Shown: positions 9,013-17,358 of the stretch, piece by piece
Position numbering within the stretch: the stretch's first letter is position 1
Layout of the letters: every line of letters begins with the position of its first letter
NCBI GenBank assembly: GCA_051208045.1
Contig: JBPJFY010000019.1
Span: forward strand, 1 to 56,247
Reading direction: 5' to 3'
DNA length: 56,247 nt
Source: LZORAL124-50-18 sp051208045
GTDB taxonomy: Bacteria > Pseudomonadota > Gammaproteobacteria > Pseudomonadales > Oleiphilaceae
The notes under the pieces: model-generated
Told to the model about the DNA's origin: nothing
Seen by the model: the letters and a program-made list of their open reading frames with translations, nothing else
The model's database searches: none
Made by a program: the position numbers and the translations under genes

Positions 9013-10248
9013 TTATTCAAACACATAGGCCTTCTTCTTCGCCTCTGCACGAATCGATGCACTCATGGCATCACTCACTGTGGCAGGGGCTTCCGCCGGC
9101 TGACTGGCCACTTCCTTGGCCACATAGGCCTCACGCTCCTCGGTCAGCGTTTGGATTTCTTCCTGCAAACGCACGCGCTCCTGCTTCTGCTGGGCAACGT
9201 AGTCTTTTTTCTGCTCAACAGACATGCCAACCATCGGCGCAGGCAGCGCAGCATCGTCCAGCGCTTCCAACTCCACATCCCCCGATTCCATCGCATCCAG
9301 CAGGTCCCATTTCGCGTTGTTGTAGACCGAAGAGATCTTTGACTTCACGCGTTCAGCCAATAAGCCCAGAGAGTACTCACTGCTCTTCTCATCCTGCTCA
9401 CGCTGACGCTTGGCAGCCACTTTTCCACTGTCACCGTAAGGCAGGTACGTCTGATTCAACTGGGCATTCAAGTCGGCGATTTTTTTGTCCTGAGGCGCGA
9501 CCACGTGCACTACCTGGTGATTCTGGTCGATATTCATGTAGTTGCCGCCAGCCAACTGCGCCCCCTGTGCCCAGCCGCTGTTATTGCCGGTATCATAGTT
9601 GCCGGCAAAAATGGTATTCACTCGAATGTCTTTTTGTCTCGCAAAGGCGATGGCTTCTTTGAAGGACACCGGGCCCTGTGTGAACGGCTCATTGCCGGCA
9701 ATAAAGATTGTGCGAATATCCTGTGCCTGCTGACTCCAATCCAGATCACGCACCGCCGATTGAATGACCGCGCCGCAGTACTCGTCTCCGCCGTTCGTGG
9801 TGAGCGAAAACAGCGCTTCGGACACCCGGTCCAGCTCGCGGGTCAACCCCGTGACCTGCCGGATATAACCAGACTGCGCACTGAGTCCACTGTTGCCATA
9901 CTCAAAAACCGCCACTTCCAGAATCGGCGTTTTCCCCTGGTGCTTCGCAGTCGCGAACTCATTCACCATTTGCCACAGCTGATTCCGGGTTTGATCAATG
10001 AGTCCATCCATGCTGCCACTGGTATCAAGCAAAATAGCGACCTGGATGCGCGGCTGGGCTTCGCTCTGTACCAGGGAGACCGGATCGACTATCTGGCTTT
10101 GGTTGATTATCTGAGCAGGGTCGACGACGGGGGTTGGATGCGCCACACGCTCTGAACTCACGGCAAAAACAGCACCTGCCGTCAGTGCGGTGAGGGCGAT
10201 GGCATGCCACAGGGCTTTGGGCTGAGGACGGAATGTAAACGATTTCAT
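9013..10248 (-). CDS. von Willebrand factor type A domain protein, exported
   Basis: A 411-residue protein with an N-terminal hydrophobic stretch (about 12-30) that looks like a signal peptide or anchor. The VWA domain at about 68-250 has an intact MIDAS start, DTSGSMDG with Asp75, and the Thr-containing segment FSLTTNGGDEYCG downstream. The C-terminal third is charged, predicted coiled coil (repeated EQKKDYVAQQKQERVRLQ-like sequence) and ends in a disordered tail. VWA proteins of this type bind partners in the periplasm in a metal-dependent way; no partner gene is obvious next door. AGGAGAAG precedes the start. It is divergent from the ABC exporter and convergent with frmA, with 5 bases between stops. 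Confidence 0.85.
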   Translation of the reverse strand: MKSFTFRPQPKALWHAIALTALTAGAVFAVSSERVAHPTPVVDPAQIINQSQIVDPVSLVQSEAQPRIQVAILLDTSGSMDGLIDQTRNQLWQMVNEFATAKHQGKTPILEVAVFEYGNSGLSAQSGYIRQVTGLTRELDRVSEALFSLTTNGGDEYCGAVIQSAVRDLDWSQQAQDIRTIFIAGNEPFTQGPVSFKEAIAFARQKDIRVNTIFAGNYDTGNNSGWAQGAQLAGGNYMNIDQNHQVVHVVAPQDKKIADLNAQLNQTYLPYGDSGKVAAKRQREQDEKSSEYSLGLLAERVKSKISSVYNNAKWDLLDAMESGDVELEALDDAALPAPMVGMSVEQKKDYVAQQKQERVRLQEEIQTLTEEREAYVAKEVASQPAEAPATVSDAMSASIRAEAKKKAYVFE

Positions 10249-10342
10249 GAGACTTCTCCTGGTTGACGGTGTGTTTGCTCTGATTACCAGCGTACGAAAT
10301 CTCTCTGCCGAAAAGCAGACAGCCGTGTGTAAAAAGAGTTGA

Positions 10343-10358
10343 GTAACTTTTACGTTAC
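10343..10358. promoter_or_regulatory. candidate operator: GTAAC inverted repeat
   Basis: GTAAC, six bases, GTTAC. The same stretch also reads as imperfect 11-base direct repeats of TNACTTTTACN continuing to about 10369. It lies between the divergent VWA and ABC exporter genes, 42 bases upstream of the latter. The regulator is unknown, and a chance AT-rich repeat cannot be excluded. Confidence 0.3.
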
Positions 10359-10400
10359 TTTTACATTACCTCCCTGCATTCCAGATGGAGAGAACGAACC

Positions 10401-12206
10401 ATGCGCCACGGCCACAATGTCGCCGAGCCAGGCACCCCAATGAAATGGCATGTTTTTCGGCTGCTTATCCCCTATCTACTCAAGTATCGCCAACGGGTGC
10501 TACTGGCACTTGGCTGCCTGGTGCTTGCAAAGCTCGCCAGCATCGTGTTGCCGTTTTTTCTGAAGCATATTGTGGATGGTTTGAGCCCCGAAGCAGAAGC
10601 CGCCTCCGCCTTGCTGATCGCACCTCTCGGTCTGGTAGTGGCCTACGGATTGGCCCGATTCAGCAATGTGCTCTTTAACGAACTGCGCGATACCCTGTTC
10701 GGCCGAGTGACCGAACGCACGATGCGCAACATTGGCAAACAGGTGTTTGCGCACTTGCACGCGTTGGATCTGAATTTTCACCTCAACCGAAAAACGGGCG
10801 GATTGGCGCGGGACATCGAACGCGGCACCTCGGGCATCAACTCACTGATGCGCCTTCTGGTCTTCAATATCGTACCTACGCTGCTTGAAGTGTTGCTCGT
10901 CGCCGTTTTGCTCCTCATCAACTATGGCTGGGGCTTTGCATTGATCATATTGGCGTCGGTCACCGCGTATGTCGGCTTTTCTGTCGTCGCGACGGAATGG
11001 CGAACGCGTTACATTCGAGAAGTCAATGCCGCCGATTCCACCTTCAATACCCGCGCTGTTGATAGCCTGCTGAACTACGAAACCGTGAAGTACTTTACCA
11101 ATGAGCAATACGAAACCGACCGATACGACGACGACCTTTCCGTATGGGAACAGGCCAAACGTAAAAACAGACTGACACTGTTCGCACTCAATGGCGGGCA
11201 AGCGTTCATCATCGCATCCGCTACCACAGCCATGTTGGCACTGGCCGCCGTCCGAGTTGCTGACAACACCATGACGATTGGTGACTTTGTGCTGGTGAAC
11301 GCGTTTATGATGCAGATTTTTATCCCGCTCAACTTTCTGGGTTTTGTTTACCGGGAAATCAAAGGTTCCATGGCCAACATTGAACAAATGTTTGAGCTGC
11401 TGGCCAAAGTGCCGGAAGTTACCGATACGCCCAATGCCAAGCCGCTTCAACTTCACGAAGGCAGTATCGAGTTCAATCAAGTCAGCTTCCATTACCATCC
11501 GGATCGCCCTATTCTCAAACAGGTGAGCTTTCGTGTGCCGCACGGCCACAAAGTCGCCTTGGTCGGTGCCAGTGGTTCGGGCAAATCGACGCTGGTAAAA
11601 CTGCTCTTTCGTTTTTACGACATTCAGGCGGGCACCATCGAAATCAATGGTCAGGACATTCGAACGGTCACGCAACATTCGCTTCGCCAGAACATCGGTA
11701 TCGTGCCGCAAGACACTGTTCTCTTTAACGATTCCATCTTTGAGAATGTGCGGTACGGGCGGGTGACCGCGACAGACGAAGAAGTCAATCAGGCCATTCG
11801 ATTAGCACATCTCAGCCACTTCATTGAGCAGCTTCCCGACGGGGTGGCAACGAAGGTAGGCGAGCGGGGTTTGAAGGTATCGGGCGGGGAAAAGCAGCGC
11901 ATCGCCATTGCCCGTACAATCCTCAAAAAGCCACCCATCCTGGTGTTCGATGAAGCTACGTCCTCTCTGGACAGCGAATCTGAACGCGCCATCATTGATG
12001 CCATTAACGAGGTGGCCAAAGGCCACACCAGCCTGGTCATCGCGCACCGACTTTCCACCATCGTGGACGCAGACAACATCATCGTCATGCACCAGGGTGA
12101 AGTGGTGGAACAAGGAGACCATGCGACACTTCTCGCACTCTCAGGCTGCTATGCACGGCTCTGGCATACCCAGCAGAAGCAGCACCCACCGGAGACGACG
12201 CAGTAG
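10401..12206 (+). CDS. Atm1/HMT1-type ABC exporter (permease-ATPase fusion)
   Basis: A 601-residue half-transporter. Six membrane helices span about 20-320 and the ATPase domain about 350-595, with Walker A GASGSGKST (389-397), Q-loop in IVPQDT, signature VSGGEKQ (493-499), Walker B ILVFDEA (513-519) and switch His549 in IAHRLS. The segment PLNFLGFVYREIKGSMANIEQMFELL marks the Atm1 subfamily, whose members export glutathione-linked metal or sulfur compounds from the cytoplasm. GGAGAG precedes the chosen ATG; a second ATG at 10440 has no good site. The tiny His-rich exported protein downstream may share the metal theme. Confidence 0.9.
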   Translation: MRHGHNVAEPGTPMKWHVFRLLIPYLLKYRQRVLLALGCLVLAKLASIVLPFFLKHIVDGLSPEAEAASALLIAPLGLVVAYGLARFSNVLFNELRDTLFGRVTERTMRNIGKQVFAHLHALDLNFHLNRKTGGLARDIERGTSGINSLMRLLVFNIVPTLLEVLLVAVLLLINYGWGFALIILASVTAYVGFSVVATEWRTRYIREVNAADSTFNTRAVDSLLNYETVKYFTNEQYETDRYDDDLSVWEQAKRKNRLTLFALNGGQAFIIASATTAMLALAAVRVADNTMTIGDFVLVNAFMMQIFIPLNFLGFVYREIKGSMANIEQMFELLAKVPEVTDTPNAKPLQLHEGSIEFNQVSFHYHPDRPILKQVSFRVPHGHKVALVGASGSGKSTLVKLLFRFYDIQAGTIEINGQDIRTVTQHSLRQNIGIVPQDTVLFNDSIFENVRYGRVTATDEEVNQAIRLAHLSHFIEQLPDGVATKVGERGLKVSGGEKQRIAIARTILKKPPILVFDEATSSLDSESERAIIDAINEVAKGHTSLVIAHRLSTIVDADNIIVMHQGEVVEQGDHATLLALSGCYARLWHTQQKQHPPETTQ

Positions 12207-12414
12207 CCTGTGCCGATCGCATTTCAAGCTGGCGTGTTTTGTGCTAACTTTTTTATGCCGAGCGTGTAACCGATGAGGTCACCGGGTGGGTTTGTGGCTG
12301 TTTTCGGGGCGCACCAACAAAACTCCCGAGAAAAAATGCAACCGTTCAGTGCGCACCCACCACTTATGCACCAATACTATGCACGCACACTCACAATTTA
12401 CTGTTAACAAACAC

Positions 12415-12430
12415 ATAATGACAATGATAA
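12415..12430 (+). promoter_or_regulatory. candidate Fur box
   Basis: ATAATGACAATGATAA matches the core of the 19-base E. coli Fur consensus (ATAATGATAATCATTA) at 13 of 16 positions. It overlaps a plausible -10 hexamer (CATAAT) 17 bases before the start of the small His-rich protein, a placement suited to repression by a metal-responsive regulator. Confidence 0.5.
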
Positions 12431-12446
12431 AGAAGGGATCTTTCCA

Positions 12447-12644
12447 GTGAAAAAACTGATACCATTCTTCGTACTTCTCATGACACCCACACTTTCGCTG
12501 GCCCACGGTGGCCATGATCACAGCCATTGGATGAGCGGCAGCATCCATGCACTCACGGTGTTATCCATCCTTGGCGTGGGCGTCAGCGCGTACGTGGTTG
12601 TTCGAAAGCGCAAGGCCGTGAAAGAGCGTACGCAGAAAAAATAA
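12447..12644 (+). CDS. small His-rich exported membrane protein
   Basis: A 65-residue protein starting at GTG behind AGAAGGGA. It has a clear signal peptide (about 1-19, ending LSLA), a mature N terminus HGGHDHSHW that is a likely metal-binding patch, one membrane helix (about 35-54) and a basic cytoplasmic tail (RKRKAVKERTQKK). The mature start resembles the N terminus of HupE/UreJ-type proteins, but the rest of that family is absent. I infer a periplasmic metal-binding role from the histidines and the Fur-like box upstream. The preceding 240 bases (12207-12446) hold no other gene. The group II intron begins 17 bases after its stop. Confidence 0.7.
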   Translation: MKKLIPFFVLLMTPTLSLAHGGHDHSHWMSGSIHALTVLSILGVGVSAYVVVRKRKAVKERTQKK

Positions 12645-12661
12645 ACCCGCTGAAACAAAAA

Positions 12662-14723
12662 GTCGGGTGAGGCTCACGCCTCATCCCTCTCACAGAACCG
12701 TACGTACGGGCCTCGTATACGGCTCATGCAATCATCCGTATCAACAAAAAGCCGATACACCTAAACCCGTTGGTACAGTGGAAAGATCTACAAGCTTCAT
12801 TTCATCATGGAACCAAGCGTTAGGCATTGCATAGCTCGCTAGCGGGCTACGTGCATTATGCCAGCTCTTCATCTTGATCACCTTGAAAGGCGGCTTGTAA
12901 CCTATCTGCTTCAACCGTCGATGTAGCTTCGACGACTTCTTCCACTGCTTGAGCTGAATACAACGCAAACGCCTTCGCACCCAACCCATCAACTTGTCCA
13001 ACTGCCTTTTGCAATTCGCTATCCTGAAGTAATTTACAAAACCCCGCAATACCGGATTCAGTTCGCGGATCACGCCCGCGAGATTCGACCCGGTATTTCG
13101 ACGGGTGATGTGTTTCACTTTCGCCTTCAGTGCCTTGAGCTTCTTATCCTGTATGCGTGTGTGATTCGTAAAAATCTCCACACCAAGATAAGCAACACCA
13201 TGACCACTGTGTGTGATATGGGTCTTATGCTTGTTCACTGTCAACTTCAGTGTCCCTTCAAGATAGCTACTGGCCACACCAAGCGCATTGCTAGCCGCCG
13301 ATTCAGATCCACAAAGAACCAGTATATCGTCTGCATAGCGTACGATCCTGTGCCCTCGTGCCTTCATGAATTGGTCAAAGCTATCAAGATAGACATTCGC
13401 AACCAAAGGGCTGATCACACCCCCTTGGGGACTGCCTATATCACTGGCTTCGAACACGCCACCAACCATCACTCCGCTTTCCAGAAACTGCTTCAGCAGG
13501 TGTAATACACTCCCGTCTGTCACCCGCTCCCGGAATCGATCGATAATGATGTCGTGATCCAACGTATCGAAACATCTGGATAAATCCATGTCCACGACCC
13601 AGCATCGCCGGTATTCGCGTACAAAGCGTGTCGCCTTCGCGATTGCCTGGTGACCACTTCGCCCTTTGCGATAACCGTAACTCGATGGGTGAAAGTGCGG
13701 ATCAAAGATGGGCTCCAGTATGTTTCTTAGTGCCTGTTGAACAATTCGGTCTCGAACTGACGGAATACCCAGTGCGCGTTCACCTCCCCCATCCTTCGGA
13801 ATCAGCACACGCTTCACTGGCAGCGGTTTATACCGCTTTTCCTTCAGTTCAAGCAGCAAGTTGTCCAGCTCTTGTGACAAATTGGCGCCATAGTCGCTCA
13901 GGTTCTGCCCATCGATTCCGGCCGCACCCTTCGCTTTTCTGACTTGCCTGTATCCGTCCAAGAGCGCTTGCTTCGAGAGCAAACGTCCATAAAGACTGTA
14001 GTATTTCCTATTCACAACTTACCGTTTGATGTGGTTAACCCTGCCGGTTGCCTCATGTCGTTCAGCGGTTTGTGTCACGTCAGCCTTTGCGTTCTAGCTC
14101 TGCGGCAATCTACATCGGCTTAGTCGCATGACACCCCTATGCAGTTTCTCCGGCAAGCAAGACTGCTCCCAGCCCACCTTCCCGAGAAGACCCAACCCCG
14201 TCGGACTGCTCGTACATCTGATCGATTCAACTTCCTTTCGGTTAACTCTTGATGATTACTTCACCCCTTCGCCACTTGAATGCGTTTTTGACACAATCAG
14301 CGCTATGGAAGCTCCCTCCATAGTCGTTTCGGTTTTACCCTCCAGTCTGTTACCAGCTTTCTCAGGCCGAAACTTCATCACTACTACGGGTTCATCTGCC
14401 ACCTCACACCTACCAGATTCTTGTGCTTCCACTTGAATAGGGCATCTGAGTCAATCTCAGAATAAGTGCCAGGCTTCCCCGGTTATTGCACCGACTCCCT
14501 GCAAGGTATTACACCCTCAAACACTGCAACATAGCTGACCGAGTATTGGGCTTCGCGCTATTTTGCACGCTTACCGCCTATGCACAGCCGAATCAGGTTC
14601 ACTTGCGTTGTGTACACCTTACTCCCTATGGCTTCCTTCACACCTCATCGTTGGCCAATGACGCACTTGCCATTCGGGTTATCTTCCCCTCGGTCGGGGT
14701 GATGTGGCTTTCTTTCAAACCAC
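12662..14723 (-). mobile_element. group II intron with its reverse transcriptase ORF
   Basis: The element reads on the minus strand. Its 3' end has a recognisable domain V at 12695-12725 (GAGCCGTATACG.. pairing with ..CGTACGGTTC), followed by a domain VI hairpin GAGGC/GCCTC with an unpaired A, ending about 12662. The reverse transcriptase ORF occupies domain IV. The 700 bases upstream of it (14016-14723) hold the structured 5' domains and no other gene. The 5' boundary is approximate: I place it at GTGG (minus strand, 14723) because a GTGGTTT/AAGCCAC hairpin starts there. The domain V I see is 31 bases, shorter than the usual 34. Flanking sequences form AAACCCG/CGGGTTT across the insertion. 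Confidence 0.8.
12741..14015 (-). CDS. ltrA: group II intron reverse transcriptase/maturase
   Basis: A 424-residue LtrA-type protein. The reverse transcriptase domain (about 20-290) has GIPSVRDRIVQQALRNIL, the block SSYGYRKGRSGHQAI, DMDLSRCFDTLDHD, GSPQGGVISPLVANVYLD and the catalytic YADD at 227-230. The maturase (X) domain follows, with ELNPVLRGFVNYFR (about 319-331), ending in the ARSPLASYAMPNAWF segment. There is no C-terminal HNH endonuclease domain, so mobility would rely on strand invasion or nicked or single-stranded targets. The frame is intact, so the intron may be splicing- and mobility-competent. Bacterial class D/E is my best guess. Confidence 0.95.
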   Translation of the reverse strand: MNRKYYSLYGRLLSKQALLDGYRQVRKAKGAAGIDGQNLSDYGANLSQELDNLLLELKEKRYKPLPVKRVLIPKDGGGERALGIPSVRDRIVQQALRNILEPIFDPHFHPSSYGYRKGRSGHQAIAKATRFVREYRRCWVVDMDLSRCFDTLDHDIIIDRFRERVTDGSVLHLLKQFLESGVMVGGVFEASDIGSPQGGVISPLVANVYLDSFDQFMKARGHRIVRYADDILVLCGSESAASNALGVASSYLEGTLKLTVNKHKTHITHSGHGVAYLGVEIFTNHTRIQDKKLKALKAKVKHITRRNTGSNLAGVIRELNPVLRGFVNYFRIANCKRQLDKLMGWVRRRLRCIQLKQWKKSSKLHRRLKQIGYKPPFKVIKMKSWHNARSPLASYAMPNAWFHDEMKLVDLSTVPTGLGVSAFC

Positions 14724-14750
14724 CGGGTTTGCCGGCTTTGCCGGGCAAAC

Positions 14751-14782
14751 AAAAAAAGGGCGGCTCAGCCACCCTTTTTTTT
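14751..14782 (-). terminator. rho-independent terminator of sodB
   Basis: GGG-c-GGC, loop TCA, GCC-a-CCC, flanked by A7 and T8 tracts, so it can work in both directions. It lies 14 bases past the sodB stop on the minus strand. A second hairpin, GTTTGCCCGGC/GCCGGCAAAC, follows immediately (14728-14751), before the group II intron. Confidence 0.85.
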
Positions 14783-14795
14783 CATTCGCACCGGT

Positions 14796-15377
14796 TTAGC
14801 CAGCAAACCGCTCAGCAGCCACAGACCAGTCAACCACTTTCCAGATTTCTTCCAGATACTTGGGACGCGCGTTGCGGTAATCAATGTAATACGCGTGCTC
14901 CCACACATCGATGGTCAGCACGGGTGTCAGGCCTTCCGTCAATGGCGTTTCTGCGTCGTCGGTGTTTACGATTTCCAAACCGCCATCGGCTTTCTTCACC
15001 AACCAGGTCCAACCGGAACCGAAGTTACCCATGCCTTTGGCAATAAACTGTGCCTTGAACTCATCAAACGAACCAAACGCCGCATTGATCGCGTCACCCA
15101 AGGCACCTGCCGGTGCGCCACCGCCGTTGGGGCTTAAGCCGGTGAAGTAGAACGTGTGGTTCCAAATCTGAGCGGCCTGGTTAAACATCCCGCCTGAAGA
15201 CTTGTTGACAATCTCTTCCAGGCTCATGTTTTCAAATTCTGTCCCTGCGATCATCTCATTCAGTTTCACCACATAAGCGTTGTGGTGTTTACCGTGATGG
15301 TATTCCAGGGTTTCTGCCGAAATGGTGGGCTCCAGGGCGGTTTTCTCGTAAGGTAGAGCAGGAAGCTCAAAACTCAT
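14796..15377 (-). CDS. sodB: superoxide dismutase, iron type
   Basis: A 193-residue Fe-SOD of standard length that dismutates superoxide in the cytoplasm. Metal ligands are visible: His27 in ETLEYHHGKHH, the second His in QIWNHTFYF, and the DVWEHAYY motif giving Asp and the last His. The glutamine-bearing segment FNQAAQIWNH supports the Fe rather than Mn class. AAAGGAGATAG precedes the ATG. A perfect FNR-type box lies 58 bases upstream and a strong terminator just downstream, so it is monocistronic. Confidence 0.96.
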   Translation of the reverse strand: MSFELPALPYEKTALEPTISAETLEYHHGKHHNAYVVKLNEMIAGTEFENMSLEEIVNKSSGGMFNQAAQIWNHTFYFTGLSPNGGGAPAGALGDAINAAFGSFDEFKAQFIAKGMGNFGSGWTWLVKKADGGLEIVNTDDAETPLTEGLTPVLTIDVWEHAYYIDYRNARPKYLEEIWKVVDWSVAAERFAG

Positions 15378-15434
15378 GGTCTATCTCCTTTGGTCTGCAT
15401 GAATAGCTTGATGGATTTTAGTTCCTTCACAGAA

Positions 15435-15448
15435 TTGATACAAATCAA
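15435..15448. promoter_or_regulatory. FNR/Anr-type box
   Basis: TTGATACAAATCAA is a perfect match to TTGAT-N4-ATCAA; the palindrome extends to AATTGAT/ATCAATT (15433-15450). It lies in the divergent region between sodB (58 bases from its start) and the FAD oxidoreductase (143 bases from its start). Oxygen-responsive control of sodB is the likelier role. Confidence 0.75.
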
Positions 15449-15591
15449 TTTTGGCAATCTTTTTTATTAACCCCCGCTATTCATCGCGAAACTGCGCTTA
15501 AGGAGGCTCGGGCGTTGAAATTCAGGGGTGATCCTGTTTACTATGCAATTCTTTGCATATTGGAACGCACAGCACGAGGGAATCACAGCCG

Positions 15592-16887
15592 ATGACGACT
15601 CAGAATAAACGTATCGCCATCGTAGGCAGCGGTATCGCTGGCCTCAGCGCGGCGTGGCTATTAGGACAAAAACATCAGGTGGAGTTGTATGAGCGGCATG
15701 CCAGTCCAGGGATGGGTGCATTTAACCTGAATTACCACCTGGGCCACACGACCACACGTATTGATGTGCCATTGCGCGCTTTCAACACCTGTTACTACAA
15801 GAATCTGGTTGCACTCTATGAGACCATGGGTGTTGAGATGCAACGCACCGACCACGCAGCCACCTATTCGACGCCCGGCGACCAGGCATACCACTTGAAA
15901 ACCCGGTTCGGATATGAATACATTACGCTGGGCGCGCGCGCCTTTCCGGTGCTTGCCGGACTCAGCAAATTTAATGTCACCTCCCTGAAGGTCGTGAAAG
16001 ATGCGCTCCGTTTTTTGGTTTTTGCGCGACAAGACGTAAAAAAGCCAGAGATACATCATCAAACCATCGAGCAGTACCTGATAAACAAGCGATACTCCGC
16101 GCCCTTTATCCATGAAGTGCTTTTACCTTCGTTTGCGGCGATCTGTACCTGCTCTTATGAGGCAGTGAAGGCTTACCCCGCAGCGACGATCATCGAGTTC
16201 CTCACCAGCGGTATGCTTTTCAACGGGATATGGCGAGCGAAGCATGGTGCCGAAGATGCCATCGATAAGATGCTGACACACTGCCAGGCCATTCACTGTA
16301 ATGTCACCATTCAGTCTATTTCCAAGGTGGATGGAAAAGTGCTGATTCACACGAAAGACGGCGCTGCACAGGCGTATGACCACGTCATTCTCGCCAGCCA
16401 GGCAAATCAGGCTGTGAGTCTGCTTCCAGATGACGAAGCTGAGGCGCGGGGTCACCTTTCGAAAGTACGCTATGAGCGAAGTGAAGTCGTGGTGCATGGT
16501 GACACGCGGGTTGTTCCGCCGGAGAAGCACAACAAAGCAGCGGTGAATTTTCTCGTCGATCCGGCGCAGGATAAGCCGATGGCCAGCATCTGGCTGAATA
16601 AAATTTACCCTGCGCTGAAAGACCGGGCCCCATTATTCCAAACCTGGAATCCGCTGATTGAGCCTGAACCCGCCTCGGTGCTGGGGCGATCCCACTTCGA
16701 GCGCCCCGTGGTGAGTCTGGAAAGTCTGCAGGCGATCAACGCCATCCAAGCGTTACACCGGGAGCCAGGCCGGCAAATCTGGTTTTGCGGCTCCTATGCC
16801 AGTCCAGGCATTCCCTTGTTGGAAAGCGCGGTTCAATCCGCCATGGTCATTTCAGAGCGTCTGGGTTGCACGGCCCCGTGGGCGTAG
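15592..16887 (+). CDS. FAD-dependent oxidoreductase (amine oxidase-like)
   Basis: The frame opens at 15553, but the ATG at 15592 puts the dinucleotide-binding loop at the proper N terminus: RIAIVGSGIAGLSAAWLLGQ then VELYERHASPGMG (GxGxxG plus the ribose-binding Glu). The product has 431 residues; GAGGGA lies upstream. Segments such as HVILASQANQAVSLL and the terminal WFCGSYASPGIPLLESAVQSAM match the FAD-binding C-terminal motif of flavin amine oxidase/protoporphyrinogen oxidase-like proteins. The substrate is unknown. Similar proteins (predicted NAD/FAD-binding, COG2907 type) often sit near lipid or photolyase genes, but here it stands between sodB and the repeat region. Confidence 0.83.
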   Translation: MTTQNKRIAIVGSGIAGLSAAWLLGQKHQVELYERHASPGMGAFNLNYHLGHTTTRIDVPLRAFNTCYYKNLVALYETMGVEMQRTDHAATYSTPGDQAYHLKTRFGYEYITLGARAFPVLAGLSKFNVTSLKVVKDALRFLVFARQDVKKPEIHHQTIEQYLINKRYSAPFIHEVLLPSFAAICTCSYEAVKAYPAATIIEFLTSGMLFNGIWRAKHGAEDAIDKMLTHCQAIHCNVTIQSISKVDGKVLIHTKDGAAQAYDHVILASQANQAVSLLPDDEAEARGHLSKVRYERSEVVVHGDTRVVPPEKHNKAAVNFLVDPAQDKPMASIWLNKIYPALKDRAPLFQTWNPLIEPEPASVLGRSHFERPVVSLESLQAINAIQALHREPGRQIWFCGSYASPGIPLLESAVQSAMVISERLGCTAPWA

Positions 16888-16921
16888 CATGAGAGTAAGT
16901 GGAGTCATCGGGGGTAAGAAG

Positions 16922-17106
16922 AGCAAAGCTTCGCCCGGCATCCGTGCCGGGCAGCTCGTCCATTGCTTCCTTTGCCAGTCCTTCTGGCGGGGTCGTCCTT
17001 GGTGCATCCTTGCCGCGAATCCTTTCGCTTGATGATGCTATAGTAAGCGAATCATTCACGCCGCGATAGTCGTTATCTCTGAAAGGTTTGTGAGATATTT
17101 CTTACT
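16922..17106. repeat. 185-bp direct repeat, copy 1
   Basis: Starts AGCAAAGCTTCGCCCGGCAT and ends TGAGATATTTCTTACT. It is nearly identical to copy 2, which is 437 bases further on, with a handful of substitutions. It contains a perfect hairpin GCCCGGCA-TCCG-TGCCGGGC (16933-16952) and a second TTCGCTT/AAGCGAA stem. Short open frames through it are not convincing genes. The intergenic stretch 16888-17538 holds only the two repeats and the spacer between them. Confidence 0.9.
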
Positions 17107-17254
17107 GAGTGCAGTTTTTTCTTCAAGTTTAGCAAGCCTAACCTTACGTATTAAAAAAACAGTCCAATGACCAATGCCTCAGGCTAAATTCGAGAAATAG
17201 AAGTTAGTAAAAAGAGCTCTACAGAAAACGCATTCCCTGCCACAAACTGCACTC
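17107..17254. repeat. 148-bp segment bounded by 11-bp inverted repeats
   Basis: GAGTGCAGTTT at 17107-17117 directly follows repeat copy 1 and is mirrored by AAACTGCACTC at 17244-17254. The interior is AT-rich, with another TTTAGC/GCTAAA pair and no supported gene. It may be a degenerate small mobile or structural element, or chance. Confidence 0.4.
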
Positions 17255-17358
17255 CCAACTATACGTTTTTAGATTTGGCTTCAGAGAGGTTGGCGGTGGA
17301 TTGGATAAAAACGAGGTTGATCACATGGATGAAAAATGTGAAGTGGTCGGGAGCTTTC

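Noticed and set aside
14128..15046. Open frames within the 5' part of the group II intron and across the sodB terminator
   Set aside because: They lie in the structured intron RNA or opposite sodB and have no family resemblance or ribosome sites.
17107..17358. Integron attC site in the spacer between the direct repeats
   Set aside because: A GCCTAAC core-like sequence exists, but no matching GTTRRRY core lies at a plausible distance and no integrase is nearby.
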